From assembly GCF_900113835.1 (NCBI RefSeq), contig NZ_FOQV01000009.1:181124-245123 (forward strand): a stretch of DNA of 64,000 nucleotides. Reading direction: 5' to 3'. The translations under genes and the position numbers were made by a program. The stretch comes from Allobosea sp. OK403 (GTDB lineage Bacteria; Pseudomonadota; Alphaproteobacteria; Rhizobiales; Beijerinckiaceae). How positions within the stretch are numbered: position 1 is the first letter of the stretch; every line of letters begins with the position of its first letter. Below the pieces are notes generated by a model. It was not told the DNA's origin, did no database searches, and saw nothing but the letters and a program-made list of their open reading frames with translations. Below, piece by piece: positions 34,684 to 42,735 of this stretch.

Positions 34684-35454
34684 TTATCGCGTCGCCACGA
34701 AGAACAGGCGCGGGAAGGGCAGGAGCACGCTACCATCCGGCAAGGCTGGGTAGGCCTGCGCGATCGCGGCGGTGTAGCGTTCGAGGAAGCCCGCCCGCTG
34801 CGCCGCGTCGAGCGGGTCGAGGAAGGGGCGCAACGCCGTGCCCTTGAACCATTCGACGATCGCCGGCGGACCGCCCGCCAGGGGATGGTGATAGGTGGTG
34901 CGCCAGATGTCGACCCCGGAGGCGCTCTCGCGCAGGAGGCGATAATACCAGTCGGCGCTCTGGCGGGTGCCGCGCGCCTTGGAGGCGTTCACCAGCGCCG
35001 CGGCCCAGGGGCCGTCGGCTGCCGTCTCGCGCATCAGGATATGGGCGGGCTCATCCAAATTGTCGGGCATCTGCACGGCGAGGCAGCCGCCCTCCTTCAG
35101 CTTGCCGATGAGCGCCGGCAGCAGCGCGCGATGGTCCGGCACCCATTGCAGCGCGGCATTGGACAGGATCACGTCGAAGGGGCCGGGATTCTGCCAGCCC
35201 GCAATGTCGGCGATCTCGAAGCCGGTTCCGGGCATGCGCTTGCGGGCGGCTTCGATCATGTCGGACGAGGAATCCATGCCGATGACCGTAGCTTCAGGGA
35301 AGCGCTGCTTGAGCAGTTCGGTCGAATTGCCGGGGCCGCAGCCGATATCGGCCGCGGATGCGACATTGTCGCCTTGAAGCTGGGCGAGCAGGTCCCGGAT
35401 CGGGCGGTTCCGTTCGGCTTCGAACTTGCTGTATTGCGTGGCGGACCAGCTCAT
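34684..35454 (-). CDS. tam: trans-aconitate 2-methyltransferase
   Basis: This 256-residue SAM-dependent methyltransferase methylates trans-aconitate, a spontaneous by-product of the citrate cycle that inhibits aconitase. The start WSATQYSKFEAERNRPIRDLLAQL matches Tam. The SAM site is SAADIGCGPGNSTELLKQRFP, then GMDSSSDMI and PFDVILSNAALQWVPDH. ATG at 35454 is chosen because GGAG sits 6 bases before it; ATGs at 35460 and 35466 are also in frame. It is followed by a GNAT gene. Confidence 0.92.
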   Translation of the reverse strand: MSWSATQYSKFEAERNRPIRDLLAQLQGDNVASAADIGCGPGNSTELLKQRFPEATVIGMDSSSDMIEAARKRMPGTGFEIADIAGWQNPGPFDVILSNAALQWVPDHRALLPALIGKLKEGGCLAVQMPDNLDEPAHILMRETAADGPWAAALVNASKARGTRQSADWYYRLLRESASGVDIWRTTYHHPLAGGPPAIVEWFKGTALRPFLDPLDAAQRAGFLERYTAAIAQAYPALPDGSVLLPFPRLFFVATR

Positions 35455-35717
35455 CGGCATCTCCATGGCCGCGTCTTGCGGCCGCGTCGGATCGGGTTCG
35501 GGCATCAGTGCGAACGCGCGGAGGTTACGCCCGCGACCCGAGGCGTTCCAGCCCGGATCGCGCGAGCCCGCCAAGCGCCATCCAGGGAAATCGTCAAAGG
35601 GCAGGGCGCGCGGCGATGGCGCTTGCGCCGACGCAAGGCGGGCCATAGGCATGAGCTCCGAGCAAAGCTGGGCTCTGAGCAAGGTTCGGCTCCGGGCAAG
35701 GCCATGAGGTGGATGAG

Positions 35718-36254
35718 ATGTGGAAGCGGCTGCGCCCGGTGGGGGCGCTTCTCATCTCTTGCCTGACTATGGGTCCGCTTGCCGCCGAGCCGGCGCAGAG
35801 TTGGGCGCTCTGGGTCGTCAAGCCGGACAGGCCGGGTCATCTCGAAAGCTGCGCCTCGCTCAGGACGGTTTCCACGCTCGCAGGCTCCACCATGCTGCCG
35901 GACGGCCGCACCGCCTTGCGGCTCGAACAGCCGCTCTCGATCCGTTGGCAGGGCGGCTATCTCGCGCAACCGGGCGGGCCGGACAAGCAGGCCGCCGAAC
36001 GCTGGAACGCCTATGATTCCTGCTTCCTGCTGACCGTGCGCGGCGCAGTCGTCGCGGCCGGAGCCGTGGTCCGGCAGGAATCGGCCAGGCTGCTCAGATT
36101 CGACACGCTGGTGATCCGGAGCGACAAGGCCGGAGCGCCGCTCGGTCTCTCGCTGCTGCCGGCCTTTCCGGCCGAGTTCGCGCAGCCGGTGTCCCCGGCC
36201 TGGAGCCAGGCGCTGACCCCGCTCAGCACGACTTCGGCCCCCACTCTGCGATGA
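35718..36254 (+). CDS. hypothetical secreted protein
   Basis: This is a 178-residue protein with signal peptide KRLRPVGALLISCLTMGPLAAEP. The rest is probably a beta-rich domain: WALWVVKPDRPGHLESCASLRTVSTL, WNAYDSCFLLTVRGAVVAAGAVV. The two cysteines in HLESCAS and YDSCFLL may pair. No family is recognised. ATG at 35718 has GAGGTGG about 5 bases upstream. Its stop overlaps the start of the next secreted-protein gene (ATGA), so the two proteins probably act together. Confidence 0.72.
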   Translation: MWKRLRPVGALLISCLTMGPLAAEPAQSWALWVVKPDRPGHLESCASLRTVSTLAGSTMLPDGRTALRLEQPLSIRWQGGYLAQPGGPDKQAAERWNAYDSCFLLTVRGAVVAAGAVVRQESARLLRFDTLVIRSDKAGAPLGLSLLPAFPAEFAQPVSPAWSQALTPLSTTSAPTLR

Positions 36255-36763
36255 GGCGTTTCATGGTCAGGCGGGAAGCGCTGTTGCTGGGCGTCGTCGT
36301 CCTGCTGTCCCTGGCGATCGGGACCGTGCAGGCGACCGGGACCAGGAAGGTCGGCCCCTTTGCGGTGATCACCAACGACAAACCCGATGGTCGCAAGGAT
36401 GTCGCAGCGATCGTCTCCGGGCCGGGCGCGCCCTTCGGCCTTGCCATGCGCTGCATCGACGCGACCCTGTCGGTCGCGCTCGTGCCTCTCAAGGGCGAGG
36501 GGTTATTCGGCGCCCGAGGCCGCACTGCAGCCGTTTCAGTTCGGCCCACAGGGCGTGCGGCGAGCGAGATGGCCGGCCGCGTCGCCGAGGATCACGCGCT
36601 CTATCTGGCGGCGCCCGCGCCCATGCTCGGGCTGGTGCTGGCGACGCAGCACATGTCGGTCTCGGTGCCCGATGCGACCGGCGCAGCCGTCGAGGCGCGC
36701 TTCGATCTGCGCCTCGCCGAGCGGGCGCTCGTCGATCTCGTCGGGAATTGCCCAGCCGGTTGA
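36251..36763 (+). CDS. hypothetical secreted protein
   Basis: This is a 170-residue protein with a signal peptide or anchor (RREALLLGVVVLLSLAIGTVQATG). The mature part includes KVGPFAVITNDKPDGRKDVAAIVSGPG, a cysteine in LAMRCIDATL and a final cysteine in LVGNCPAG. It is coupled to the preceding secreted-protein gene by a 4-base overlap. I do not recognise a family. GC content and codon use match the surroundings. Confidence 0.72.
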   Translation: MRRFMVRREALLLGVVVLLSLAIGTVQATGTRKVGPFAVITNDKPDGRKDVAAIVSGPGAPFGLAMRCIDATLSVALVPLKGEGLFGARGRTAAVSVRPTGRAASEMAGRVAEDHALYLAAPAPMLGLVLATQHMSVSVPDATGAAVEARFDLRLAERALVDLVGNCPAG

Positions 36764-36899
36764 GGGCGCGAGACTGCGGGCCTCTTCCCCCCGCGCGCCG
36801 AACCCCCTAAACCAGCCCACGCTCTGCGCCTGACTTCCGCCGCAGAAAGCCGCCACATCCGTGCCAACCGGCGCCAACAATATCAACGGAACCAGATCC

Positions 36900-37601
36900 A
36901 TGTCGCTCGTCGATTCCGTCCGCAAGGTGATCGTGCCCATCCACAAGGAGGGCTATGTCTTCATCGCCATCGGCCTTGTGGCGACGATCGTGCTCGCCAA
37001 TCTCTGGTCGCCCTTCGGCTGGATCGGCGCGATCATCACGATCTGGATCTGCTATTTCTTCCGCGATCCGATCCGGATCACGCCGCAACGCGAGGGGCTG
37101 GTGATCTCGCCCGCCGATGGCCGCGTCAGCCAGATCGCCTCGGCCCTGCCGCCGCCGGAGCTGAACCTGCCGGCCGAGCCGATGACGCGCGTCTCGATCT
37201 TCATGAACGTCTTCGACTGCCATGTGAACCGCGCCCCCGTCCCGGGGCGCATCGTCAAGATGGCCTATACGCCGGGCCTCTTCCTCAACGCCGAGCTCGA
37301 CAAGGCCAGCGACGACAATGAGCGCAACGCGCTTGCCATCGAGACGCCGGCCGGCATCGTCGGCGTCGTCCAGATCGCCGGGCTGATCGCGCGCCGCATC
37401 GTGCCCTTCGTCAAGGAGGGCGATTCGATCGCGACCGGCGAGCGCTTCGGCCTGATCCGCTTCGGCTCGCGCGTCGACGTCTATCTGCCCACAAGCGTGA
37501 TCCCGCTGGTCGGCGAGGGCCAGACCGCGATCGCCGGCGAGACGGTGCTGGCCGATATGAGCGGCAACGAGGCGGTGAAGCGGGCGTTCCGGGGGATTTG
37601 A
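36900..37601 (+). CDS. psd: phosphatidylserine decarboxylase proenzyme
   Basis: This 233-residue membrane-associated enzyme of the short, soluble-type Psd group makes phosphatidylethanolamine. A hydrophobic N-terminus (VFIAIGLVATIVLANLWSPFGWIGAIITIWICYFF) is followed by SPADGRVSQI and NVFDCHVNRAPVPG. The self-cleavage site is IRFGSRVDVYLP near residue 190, where the Ser becomes the pyruvoyl group. It is followed 217 bases later by pssA, the preceding enzyme of the same pathway. ATG at 36900 is preferred over a GTG at 36861. Confidence 0.93.
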   Translation: MSLVDSVRKVIVPIHKEGYVFIAIGLVATIVLANLWSPFGWIGAIITIWICYFFRDPIRITPQREGLVISPADGRVSQIASALPPPELNLPAEPMTRVSIFMNVFDCHVNRAPVPGRIVKMAYTPGLFLNAELDKASDDNERNALAIETPAGIVGVVQIAGLIARRIVPFVKEGDSIATGERFGLIRFGSRVDVYLPTSVIPLVGEGQTAIAGETVLADMSGNEAVKRAFRGI

Positions 37602-37610
37602 GGGCAGGGG

Positions 37611-37774
37611 TGTCATCCCGTGCGCACTGCGGCATGGAATGCCGCGGTGCAGACACGGGACCGCAAGACGAGAAAAGCGCCCTCTCGCCCTGATTCGGGA
37701 TGACGAGCCCCTTCCTGATCACGGTCCCGCATCTGCGCAGCGGCACTTCGCGCCGCAGCGCGTGCGGGATGACA
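37611..37774. repeat. palindromic repeat between psd and pssA
   Basis: Arms GTGTCATCCCGTGCGC and GCGTGCGGGATGACAGG bound a structure with inner CGGGATGACG and CGGTCCCGC pieces. It relates to family B by its TCATCCCG/CGGGATGA ends and would form a large stem in a psd-pssA transcript. Confidence 0.75.
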
Positions 37775-37818
37775 GGCGGTTCTAGCCTCCGCCTTCAAAA
37801 CCGCGTATTCCCGCTCGC

Positions 37819-38664
37819 ATGAGCGACCTGTTTCCCCCCTTCGAGCCCGAGCGCGTCGAATCCAAGCGCGCCCGTTTCAAGCCGATCCCGTTCCGGCTGA
37901 TCGCGCCCAATGTCGTGACGCTGCTGGCCTTGTGCCTGGGCCTCACCGCGATGCGCATGGTCGTCGAGGGCAAGCTCGAGATCGCGACCGTCTGCATCCT
38001 GATCGCGGCTGCGCTCGACGGTGTCGACGGCCGCCTGGCGCGCATGCTGAAGGGCACCTCGCGCTTCGGCGCGGAGCTCGATTCGCTCTCCGATTTCGTC
38101 AACTTCGGCGTCGCCACCGGCTATGTGCTGTGGATCTTCGTGCTGCACGATCTGAAATCCTTTGGCTGGATCATCGTGCTGACGCTGGCCTGCGCCATGG
38201 CGCTGAGGCTCGCGCGCTTCAACGTGATGATCGACGATCCCAACCGGCCCGACTGGCAGAAGAACTTCTTCGTCGGCATGCCGGCGCCTGCGGGTGCGAT
38301 CACCGCCATGCTGCCGCTCTATCTGCAGTTCATCGGCCTGCCGGTGGCGGAGTATGGCGCGCCATTCGTCGGCCTCTACATCCTGTTCATCGCCTTCCTG
38401 ACGATCTCGCGCATCCCCTGCTATGCCGGCAAGACGCTGGGCACGCGCGTGCCGCGCGACAAGGTGCTGCCGATCTTCGTGGCGGTCGTCGTCGTGGCCG
38501 GGCTGCTCTTCGCCTATCCCTTCGAGATGCTGGCGCTGATCGTGGTCGCCTATCTGGCGCTGCTGCCGCTCAGCGTGGCGCGCTATCGCAAGCTCGAGCG
38601 CCAGCATGCGGTCGAGATCGCCGGGCCGGCCGTCGCGGCGGAAGCGCCGGCCGACGGCGTCTGA
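37819..38664 (+). CDS. pssA: CDP-diacylglycerol--serine O-phosphatidyltransferase
   Basis: This 281-residue integral membrane enzyme makes phosphatidylserine from CDP-diacylglycerol and serine. The CDP-alcohol phosphotransferase motif is intact: DGVDGRLARMLKGTSRFGAELDSLSDFVNFG, giving D-G-x2-D/A-R-x8-G-x3-D-x3-D. About seven hydrophobic segments follow the type II (subclass found in alphaproteobacteria and Bacillus) layout. The product feeds Psd, encoded just upstream. Confidence 0.95.
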   Translation: MSDLFPPFEPERVESKRARFKPIPFRLIAPNVVTLLALCLGLTAMRMVVEGKLEIATVCILIAAALDGVDGRLARMLKGTSRFGAELDSLSDFVNFGVATGYVLWIFVLHDLKSFGWIIVLTLACAMALRLARFNVMIDDPNRPDWQKNFFVGMPAPAGAITAMLPLYLQFIGLPVAEYGAPFVGLYILFIAFLTISRIPCYAGKTLGTRVPRDKVLPIFVAVVVVAGLLFAYPFEMLALIVVAYLALLPLSVARYRKLERQHAVEIAGPAVAAEAPADGV

Positions 38665-38688
38665 TTTCGGGCTACCGAACACCCGCAT

Positions 38689-38834
38689 CGTCATTCCGGG
38701 CGTAGCACCGGGCTCTGAAGCGCGTCATGGTCGGGCTTGACCCGGCCATCTCGTGCCGGAGGAGCCTCTCTTTCGCCAGAGCCTTTCCGACCTGAGATTC
38801 TCGGGTCTTCGCTTCGCTACGCCCGAGAATGACG
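38689..38834. repeat. palindromic repeat, family B variant
   Basis: Begins CGTCATTCCGGGCGTAGCAC and ends GCTACGCCCGAGAATGACG; an inner GAGATTCTCGGG lies in the middle. It occupies the gap between pssA and the convergent phasin-like gene. Confidence 0.75.
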
Positions 38835-38894
38835 TCTTAGGACGAAACCCGGCGCTGATGGTCCTGTCGTCGACGATCGAGCAGGAAACGACTC

Positions 38895-39284
38895 TCAGCG
38901 CTTGCGGGCGCGTCCCGTGAGCCTGCTCGCATTGGCGCGGGTGCGCTTGGCGAAGGGCTCCAGCGAGCTGTTGGCGACCTTGGCGGCGGCCTCGGCGAAA
39001 TCGACCTGCGCCAGCGGGTTGAGCGCAAAACCCCACCAGAACATCGCAGCGGCTTGAGATGCGGCAAGCCCGCTCTCCATCACGGCCGAGACCTTTTCGC
39101 TCACGGCCTTGGCCGCCTCGCGCTGGCCATGGCTGTCGCCGAAGGCGCCCTTCAGCAGGATCGGCATCCGCATGGCGATGGTCAGCCCGGCATCGGCCTG
39201 CATCGTCAGCACCTTCGTGGCGAGCGCCTGCGCCTCCACCCCCGCTTTTGTCACGGTGGACGGATGCTTGCTCGATAGTGCCAT
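38895..39284 (-). CDS. phasin-like small protein
   Basis: This is a 129-residue, Ala-rich, mostly helical protein without a signal peptide. It has an amphipathic N-terminal half (QALATKVLTMQADAGLTIAMRMPILL) and a short hydrophobic segment AAMFWWGFALNP, then a basic end RTRANASRLTGRARKR. Size and composition resemble phasins, which coat polyhydroxyalkanoate granules, but I cannot point to a diagnostic motif. A general hypothetical protein is the alternative. ATG at 39284 gives the natural start. Confidence 0.55.
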   Translation of the reverse strand: MALSSKHPSTVTKAGVEAQALATKVLTMQADAGLTIAMRMPILLKGAFGDSHGQREAAKAVSEKVSAVMESGLAASQAAAMFWWGFALNPLAQVDFAEAAAKVANSSLEPFAKRTRANASRLTGRARKR

Positions 39285-39486
39285 AAGGGAGTGACTCCGA
39301 AACGCGGGGCGCGCAGCCCGCTTGGTCGCGTAGTGTGATGCGTTATGCGCCATTGTGCAATGCGGCATGGCCCGTATTGCCGCCTATAATATGCGCATGG
39401 TGTATGGCCGGGGTGAAATGTGCCCGGCGGCTTGCGTCCAATGCATTGCGCCGGCGACGGATTTATCCGCCGCGAAAAATGCTCTC

Positions 39487-39615
39487 GAGCAGGATGCGAA
39501 AAAGTGGGAACCGGTTTTTCGCAATCGATCCTGCTCTCACTTTTAGATGAGAGACGGATTCAGATGTCAGATGGGATCACTTTGTGATTCCATCTGACAT
39601 CATCCGGCTCTAGAG
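39487..39615. repeat. dispersed two-hairpin repeat, family A
   Basis: Same orientation as 17235. Hairpin 1 is GAGCAGGATGCGAAAAA...TTTTTCGCAATCGATCCTGCTC; hairpin 2 is GATGTCAGATGG...CCATCTGACATC. Compared with 17235 the T-A pair near the stem base is G-C here, so pairing is kept. Confidence 0.9.
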
Positions 39616-39713
39616 CCTATGCGGCAAGCGCGCGCCGCCCGTTGCGTGCCCCCAATTCATCGAGCCGCCTTGTGAGCTTCTTCGCCTCTCCAAAACATCC
39701 CGGCTGGCGGCCC

Positions 39714-40322
39714 ATGCTGGTTCTGGCCTCGGCCTCGCCGCGCCGGCTCGCGCTGCTGGAGCAGGCCGGCCTCAAGCCCGATGCGCTGCTGCCGGCCGAT
39801 CTCGACGAGACCCCGCTCAAAGGCGAGCGCCCGCGCGATCTCTCGCGCCGGCTCGCTCGCGAGAAGGCGGAAGCGGCGCGCGAGGGCGCCAAGAGCCGGG
39901 CCGATCTCGAAGGCTGCTATATCGTCGCCGCTGACACCGTGGTCGCGGTCGGCCGGCGCATCCTGCCCAAGGCCGAGATCGTCGACGAGGCGGCCGCCTG
40001 CCTGCGCCTGCTGTCTGGCCGCGCGCACCGGGTCTATACCGGCGTCGCGGTGGTTGCGCCCAACGGCACGATCCGCGACCGCATCGTCGAGACGCGGCTG
40101 CGCTTCAAGCGGCTCTCCAACGAGGATCTGGAGATGTATCTCGCCTCGGGCGAATGGCGCGGCAAGGCCGGCGGCTATGCCATCCAGGGCATTGCCGGCT
40201 CCTTCGTCATCAAGCTCGTGGGCTCCTATACCGGCGTCGTCGGCCTGCCGCTCTACGAGACGGTCAACCTGCTCGGCGGCGAGGGCTTTCCGATCCGCTT
40301 CGGCTGGATGAATGTGGGGTAG
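39714..40322 (+). CDS. Maf-family nucleotide pyrophosphatase
   Basis: This 202-residue enzyme hydrolyses non-canonical or canonical nucleoside triphosphates to monophosphates and is thought to prevent misincorporation or affect septation. The N-terminal signature LVLASASPRRLALLEQAG is intact, the catalytic Asp lies in YIVAADTVVAVGRRILPKAEI, and the C-terminal part has GKAGGYAIQGIAGSFVIKLVGSYTGVVGLPLYE. The start at 39714 puts the signature at the N-terminus as in the family. The upstream family A repeat ends about 100 bases before. Confidence 0.92.
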   Translation: MLVLASASPRRLALLEQAGLKPDALLPADLDETPLKGERPRDLSRRLAREKAEAAREGAKSRADLEGCYIVAADTVVAVGRRILPKAEIVDEAAACLRLLSGRAHRVYTGVAVVAPNGTIRDRIVETRLRFKRLSNEDLEMYLASGEWRGKAGGYAIQGIAGSFVIKLVGSYTGVVGLPLYETVNLLGGEGFPIRFGWMNVG

Positions 40323-40420
40323 GGGCGGTGTCGGCTGTTTCTGGCGCGCGGAAGGTCGACCTTTCGGTTCCGCTCGTCCTTGATCCAATTGGCGTCGAAC
40401 AAGCCTGACGGCTCGCCCCT

Positions 40421-40864
40421 TCATTGCGACTGATAGATATCCGCCCGGAGGACTTCCATGAAGCGCGCGGGGGCGCCAAGCGGTCCAAATCCAAACTGAC
40501 CATACAAGCCGTGAGCGTCTGAGGTGAGAAGCAGGAGGCGTCGCAAGCCTTGCAGATGATCGTGCTCGATGACGCACTGCATCAGCCATTTGGAAAGCCC
40601 CTTGCCGCGATGCTCCTTGAGAATGAACACGTCGGCAAGCAGCGCGAAGGTCGCCTTGTCCGTCACCACGCGCGCGAGACCGATCTGGGCCGTGTCCGTA
40701 TAAACCCCGAAGCAGATCGAGTTCTCGACGGCCTTTTCAACGGTTGATCGGGGCACGCCACGCGCCCAGTAGCTCTCTTCCGCGAGGAATGTGTGAATGA
40801 CATCGATATCCAGCCGCTCGGCGTCGGTGGAAATCTCGTAACCTGCCACAGCGGCGTGCTGCAT
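40421..40864 (-). CDS. GNAT-family N-acetyltransferase
   Basis: This is a 147-residue acetyltransferase. It opens AGYEISTDAERLDIDVIHTFLAEESYWARGVPRSTVEKAVENS, the usual N-terminus of this GNAT subgroup. The acetyl-CoA segment is ADVFILKEHRGKGLSKWLMQCVIEH, then LLTSDAHGLYGQFGFGPL. ATG at 40864 is preferred: GGGGAG precedes it by 8 bases and the family normally starts here. In-frame codons further up would translate an 18-bp triple repeat. Confidence 0.88.
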   Translation of the reverse strand: MQHAAVAGYEISTDAERLDIDVIHTFLAEESYWARGVPRSTVEKAVENSICFGVYTDTAQIGLARVVTDKATFALLADVFILKEHRGKGLSKWLMQCVIEHDHLQGLRRLLLLTSDAHGLYGQFGFGPLGAPARFMEVLRADIYQSQ

Positions 40865-40888
40865 ATATCCGGCTCCCCGTCCACCGAA

Positions 40889-40940
40889 CTCCTGAACGCC
40901 AAGAATCTCCTGAACGCCAAGAATCTCCTGAACGTCAAGA
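40889..40940. repeat. 18-bp tandem repeat, three copies
   Basis: The unit CTCCTGAACGCCAAGAAT is present at 40889 and 40907 exactly and at 40925 with small changes. It lies just upstream of the GNAT start, in the 305-base gap before the SDR gene, which otherwise shows no gene. Being a multiple of three, it would keep frame if translated on the minus strand. Confidence 0.9.
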
Positions 40941-41169
40941 GATGCTGTGCGGACGAGCCTGGCATTCATAGGATGGAATTGCCGGATATCGCGCTGAGAG
41001 ACCGATTGAAGATGGCGGCTCGGGGACATCTCATGCGGTCGCTAAGGTCTCCTTGCCACCCATCGCGCAACTCAGCCCTGACCCGCCCTTGCACCCTGCG
41101 CGATAACCCCCGATCCTGCCTCCCGTAAGCGCGCCGGCCTCACAAGGCGCGCCTCCAGGAGGACTGCGC

Positions 41170-41991
41170 ATGACGGGACGTCTCAGGGGCAAGGTCGCGA
41201 TCGTGGCCGGCGCGGGTTCGATCGGGCCGGGCTGGGGCAATGGCAAGGCGACCGCGACGATCTTCGCCCGCGAGGGCGCGAAGGTGATCTGCGCCGACAT
41301 CAACCGCGATGCGGCCGAGGAAACCGCCGCCATCATCCAGAACGAGGGCGGCCAGGCCTTTGCCGTGCAGGCCGATGTGACCAAGGCCGATGCGGTGGCC
41401 GATCTCGTCGGGCGCGCGCTCGGCCGCTATGGCCGCATCGACATCCTCGACAACAATGTCGGCATCGCCGAGGTCGGCAGCGTCGTCGATCTGCCCGAGG
41501 AGGTCTGGGACCGCGTCTTCAAGGTCAACCTCACCGGCGCCTTCCTGGCGATGAAGCATGTCATCCCGGTGATGCAGCGCCAGTTCGAGGAGAGCGGTGA
41601 GGGCGGCTCGATCATCAACATCTCGTCGATCGCCTCCATCCGCCATACCGGCGTGCCCTATGCCAGCTATTCCGCGACCAAGGCCGCGCTGAACCAGCTC
41701 ACCCGCACCACCGCCGCGCAATTCGCGCCCCAGAAGATCCGCGTCAACGCGATCCTGCCCGGTCTGATGAAGACGCCGATGGTCGAGCATTCCGCCGGCC
41801 TGGCCCAGGTCTATGGCGACGGCGACGTTGAGGCGATGTGGGCGGCGCGCGACGCGCAGGTGCCGATGGGCCATATGGGCGAGGCCTGGGACGTGGCTTA
41901 CGCCGCGCTGTTTCTCGCCAGCGACGAAGCGCGCTATGTCACCGGCCTTGAACTCGTCGTCGATGGAGGAATCACGCTCGGATATGGCTGA
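41170..41991 (+). CDS. short-chain dehydrogenase/reductase
   Basis: This is a 273-residue NAD(P)-dependent oxidoreductase. The cofactor loop is VAIVAGAGSIGPGWGNGKATATIFAREGAKV, a variant spacing of the TGxxxGxG motif. LDNNVGI replaces the usual NNAG, and the catalytic residues are in IINISSIASIRHTGVPYASYSATKAAL (Ser, Tyr, Lys). The substrate is unknown. AGGAGG sits 8 bases before the ATG. Its 3' end overlaps yacG by 8 bases. Confidence 0.9.
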   Translation: MTGRLRGKVAIVAGAGSIGPGWGNGKATATIFAREGAKVICADINRDAAEETAAIIQNEGGQAFAVQADVTKADAVADLVGRALGRYGRIDILDNNVGIAEVGSVVDLPEEVWDRVFKVNLTGAFLAMKHVIPVMQRQFEESGEGGSIINISSIASIRHTGVPYASYSATKAALNQLTRTTAAQFAPQKIRVNAILPGLMKTPMVEHSAGLAQVYGDGDVEAMWAARDAQVPMGHMGEAWDVAYAALFLASDEARYVTGLELVVDGGITLGYG

Positions 41992-42190
41992 CAATGAAAA
42001 CGCCGCGCCACCCGCCGCCAGACCCTGCCCGATCTGCGGCAAGCCGCGGCTCGCCCAGTACAAGCCCTTCTGCTCGCCCCGCTGCGCCGATATCGACCTC
42101 GGCCGCTGGCTCAAGGGCAGCTATGTGATTCCAGGCGCGCCCGTCGACGAAGCCGAGGCCGACAAGCCGGCGAGCGACGACGAGGATTGA
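41984..42190 (+). CDS. yacG: DNA gyrase inhibitor YacG
   Basis: This is a 68-residue zinc protein. The ligands are in RPCPICGKPRL and KPFCSPRCADIDLGRWLKGSYVIPG, a C-x2-C...C-x3-C site. YacG binds GyrB and inhibits gyrase in E. coli. The start overlaps the SDR stop by 8 bases, indicating coupling. The C-terminal tail is acidic (DEAEADKPASDDED), as usual. Confidence 0.93.
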   Translation: MADNENAAPPAARPCPICGKPRLAQYKPFCSPRCADIDLGRWLKGSYVIPGAPVDEAEADKPASDDED

Positions 42191-42340
42191 GCGGGTTTGG
42201 CGGGAAAGCCGCCGCGAAATGGGGCCGGAAAGCGCCTTGTCGCGATAGCGATGGAAAGCTTGCGCAAGCGACTGGACAGCTGTGAGCCGGCCCATTATAC
42301 CGCCTCCACCAACAGGGACGGGCGCTTGCCCATCCCCGGC

Positions 42341-42416
42341 GCCCAGATAGCTCAGTTGGTAGAGCATGCGACTGAAAATCGCAGTGTCGCTGGTTCGATT
42401 CCAGCTCTGGGCACCA
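42341..42416 (+). tRNA. tRNA-Phe (GAA)
   Basis: A complete 76-base cloverleaf. The acceptor stem GCCCAGA pairs with TCTGGGC, the D-loop is AGCTCAGTTGGTAGAGC, the anticodon loop CTGAAAA reads GAA, and the T-arm is CTGGTTCGATTCCAG. The 3' CCA is encoded. Confidence 0.97.
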
Positions 42417-42735
42417 TTTCCCCTCTGAGGGGTTGATCAGCCAGCAAAGCCGCTAGACCAAGGACTTGCAGGTACCCGAGTGGTACAAACGGGTGCTGTA
42501 CTTGGTTCTTTCGATGGCTGCGTCCGCACAAGCAATCCAAGGCTGGCGTCTACCGGCTTTGCAAGGCGCTGCCGAAGGACCTTCAGGAGGCGATACGCGG
42601 AGCCTTACGCCGCGCCTGGGACATCTACCGGCCTGAGATCGGCTTTGCGTGGTTGGCCGCGCCATTTCGACCATTGCGCCTAGCTCAACGCTCAGGCCCA
42701 GCGCGGGCGGAGGCAAACGGGCCCTAAAGCGTGGG
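42417..42735. other. region downstream of tRNA-Phe without an assignable gene
   Basis: This is the flank where phage or islands often integrate. On the plus strand one frame reads SKAGVYRLCKALPKDLQEAI and then RGALRRAWDIYRP with no start codon, then continues to a stop at about 42725. It could be the remnant of a decayed coding sequence. I see no integrase motif and no repeat of the tRNA 3' end elsewhere in the window. Confidence 0.35.
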
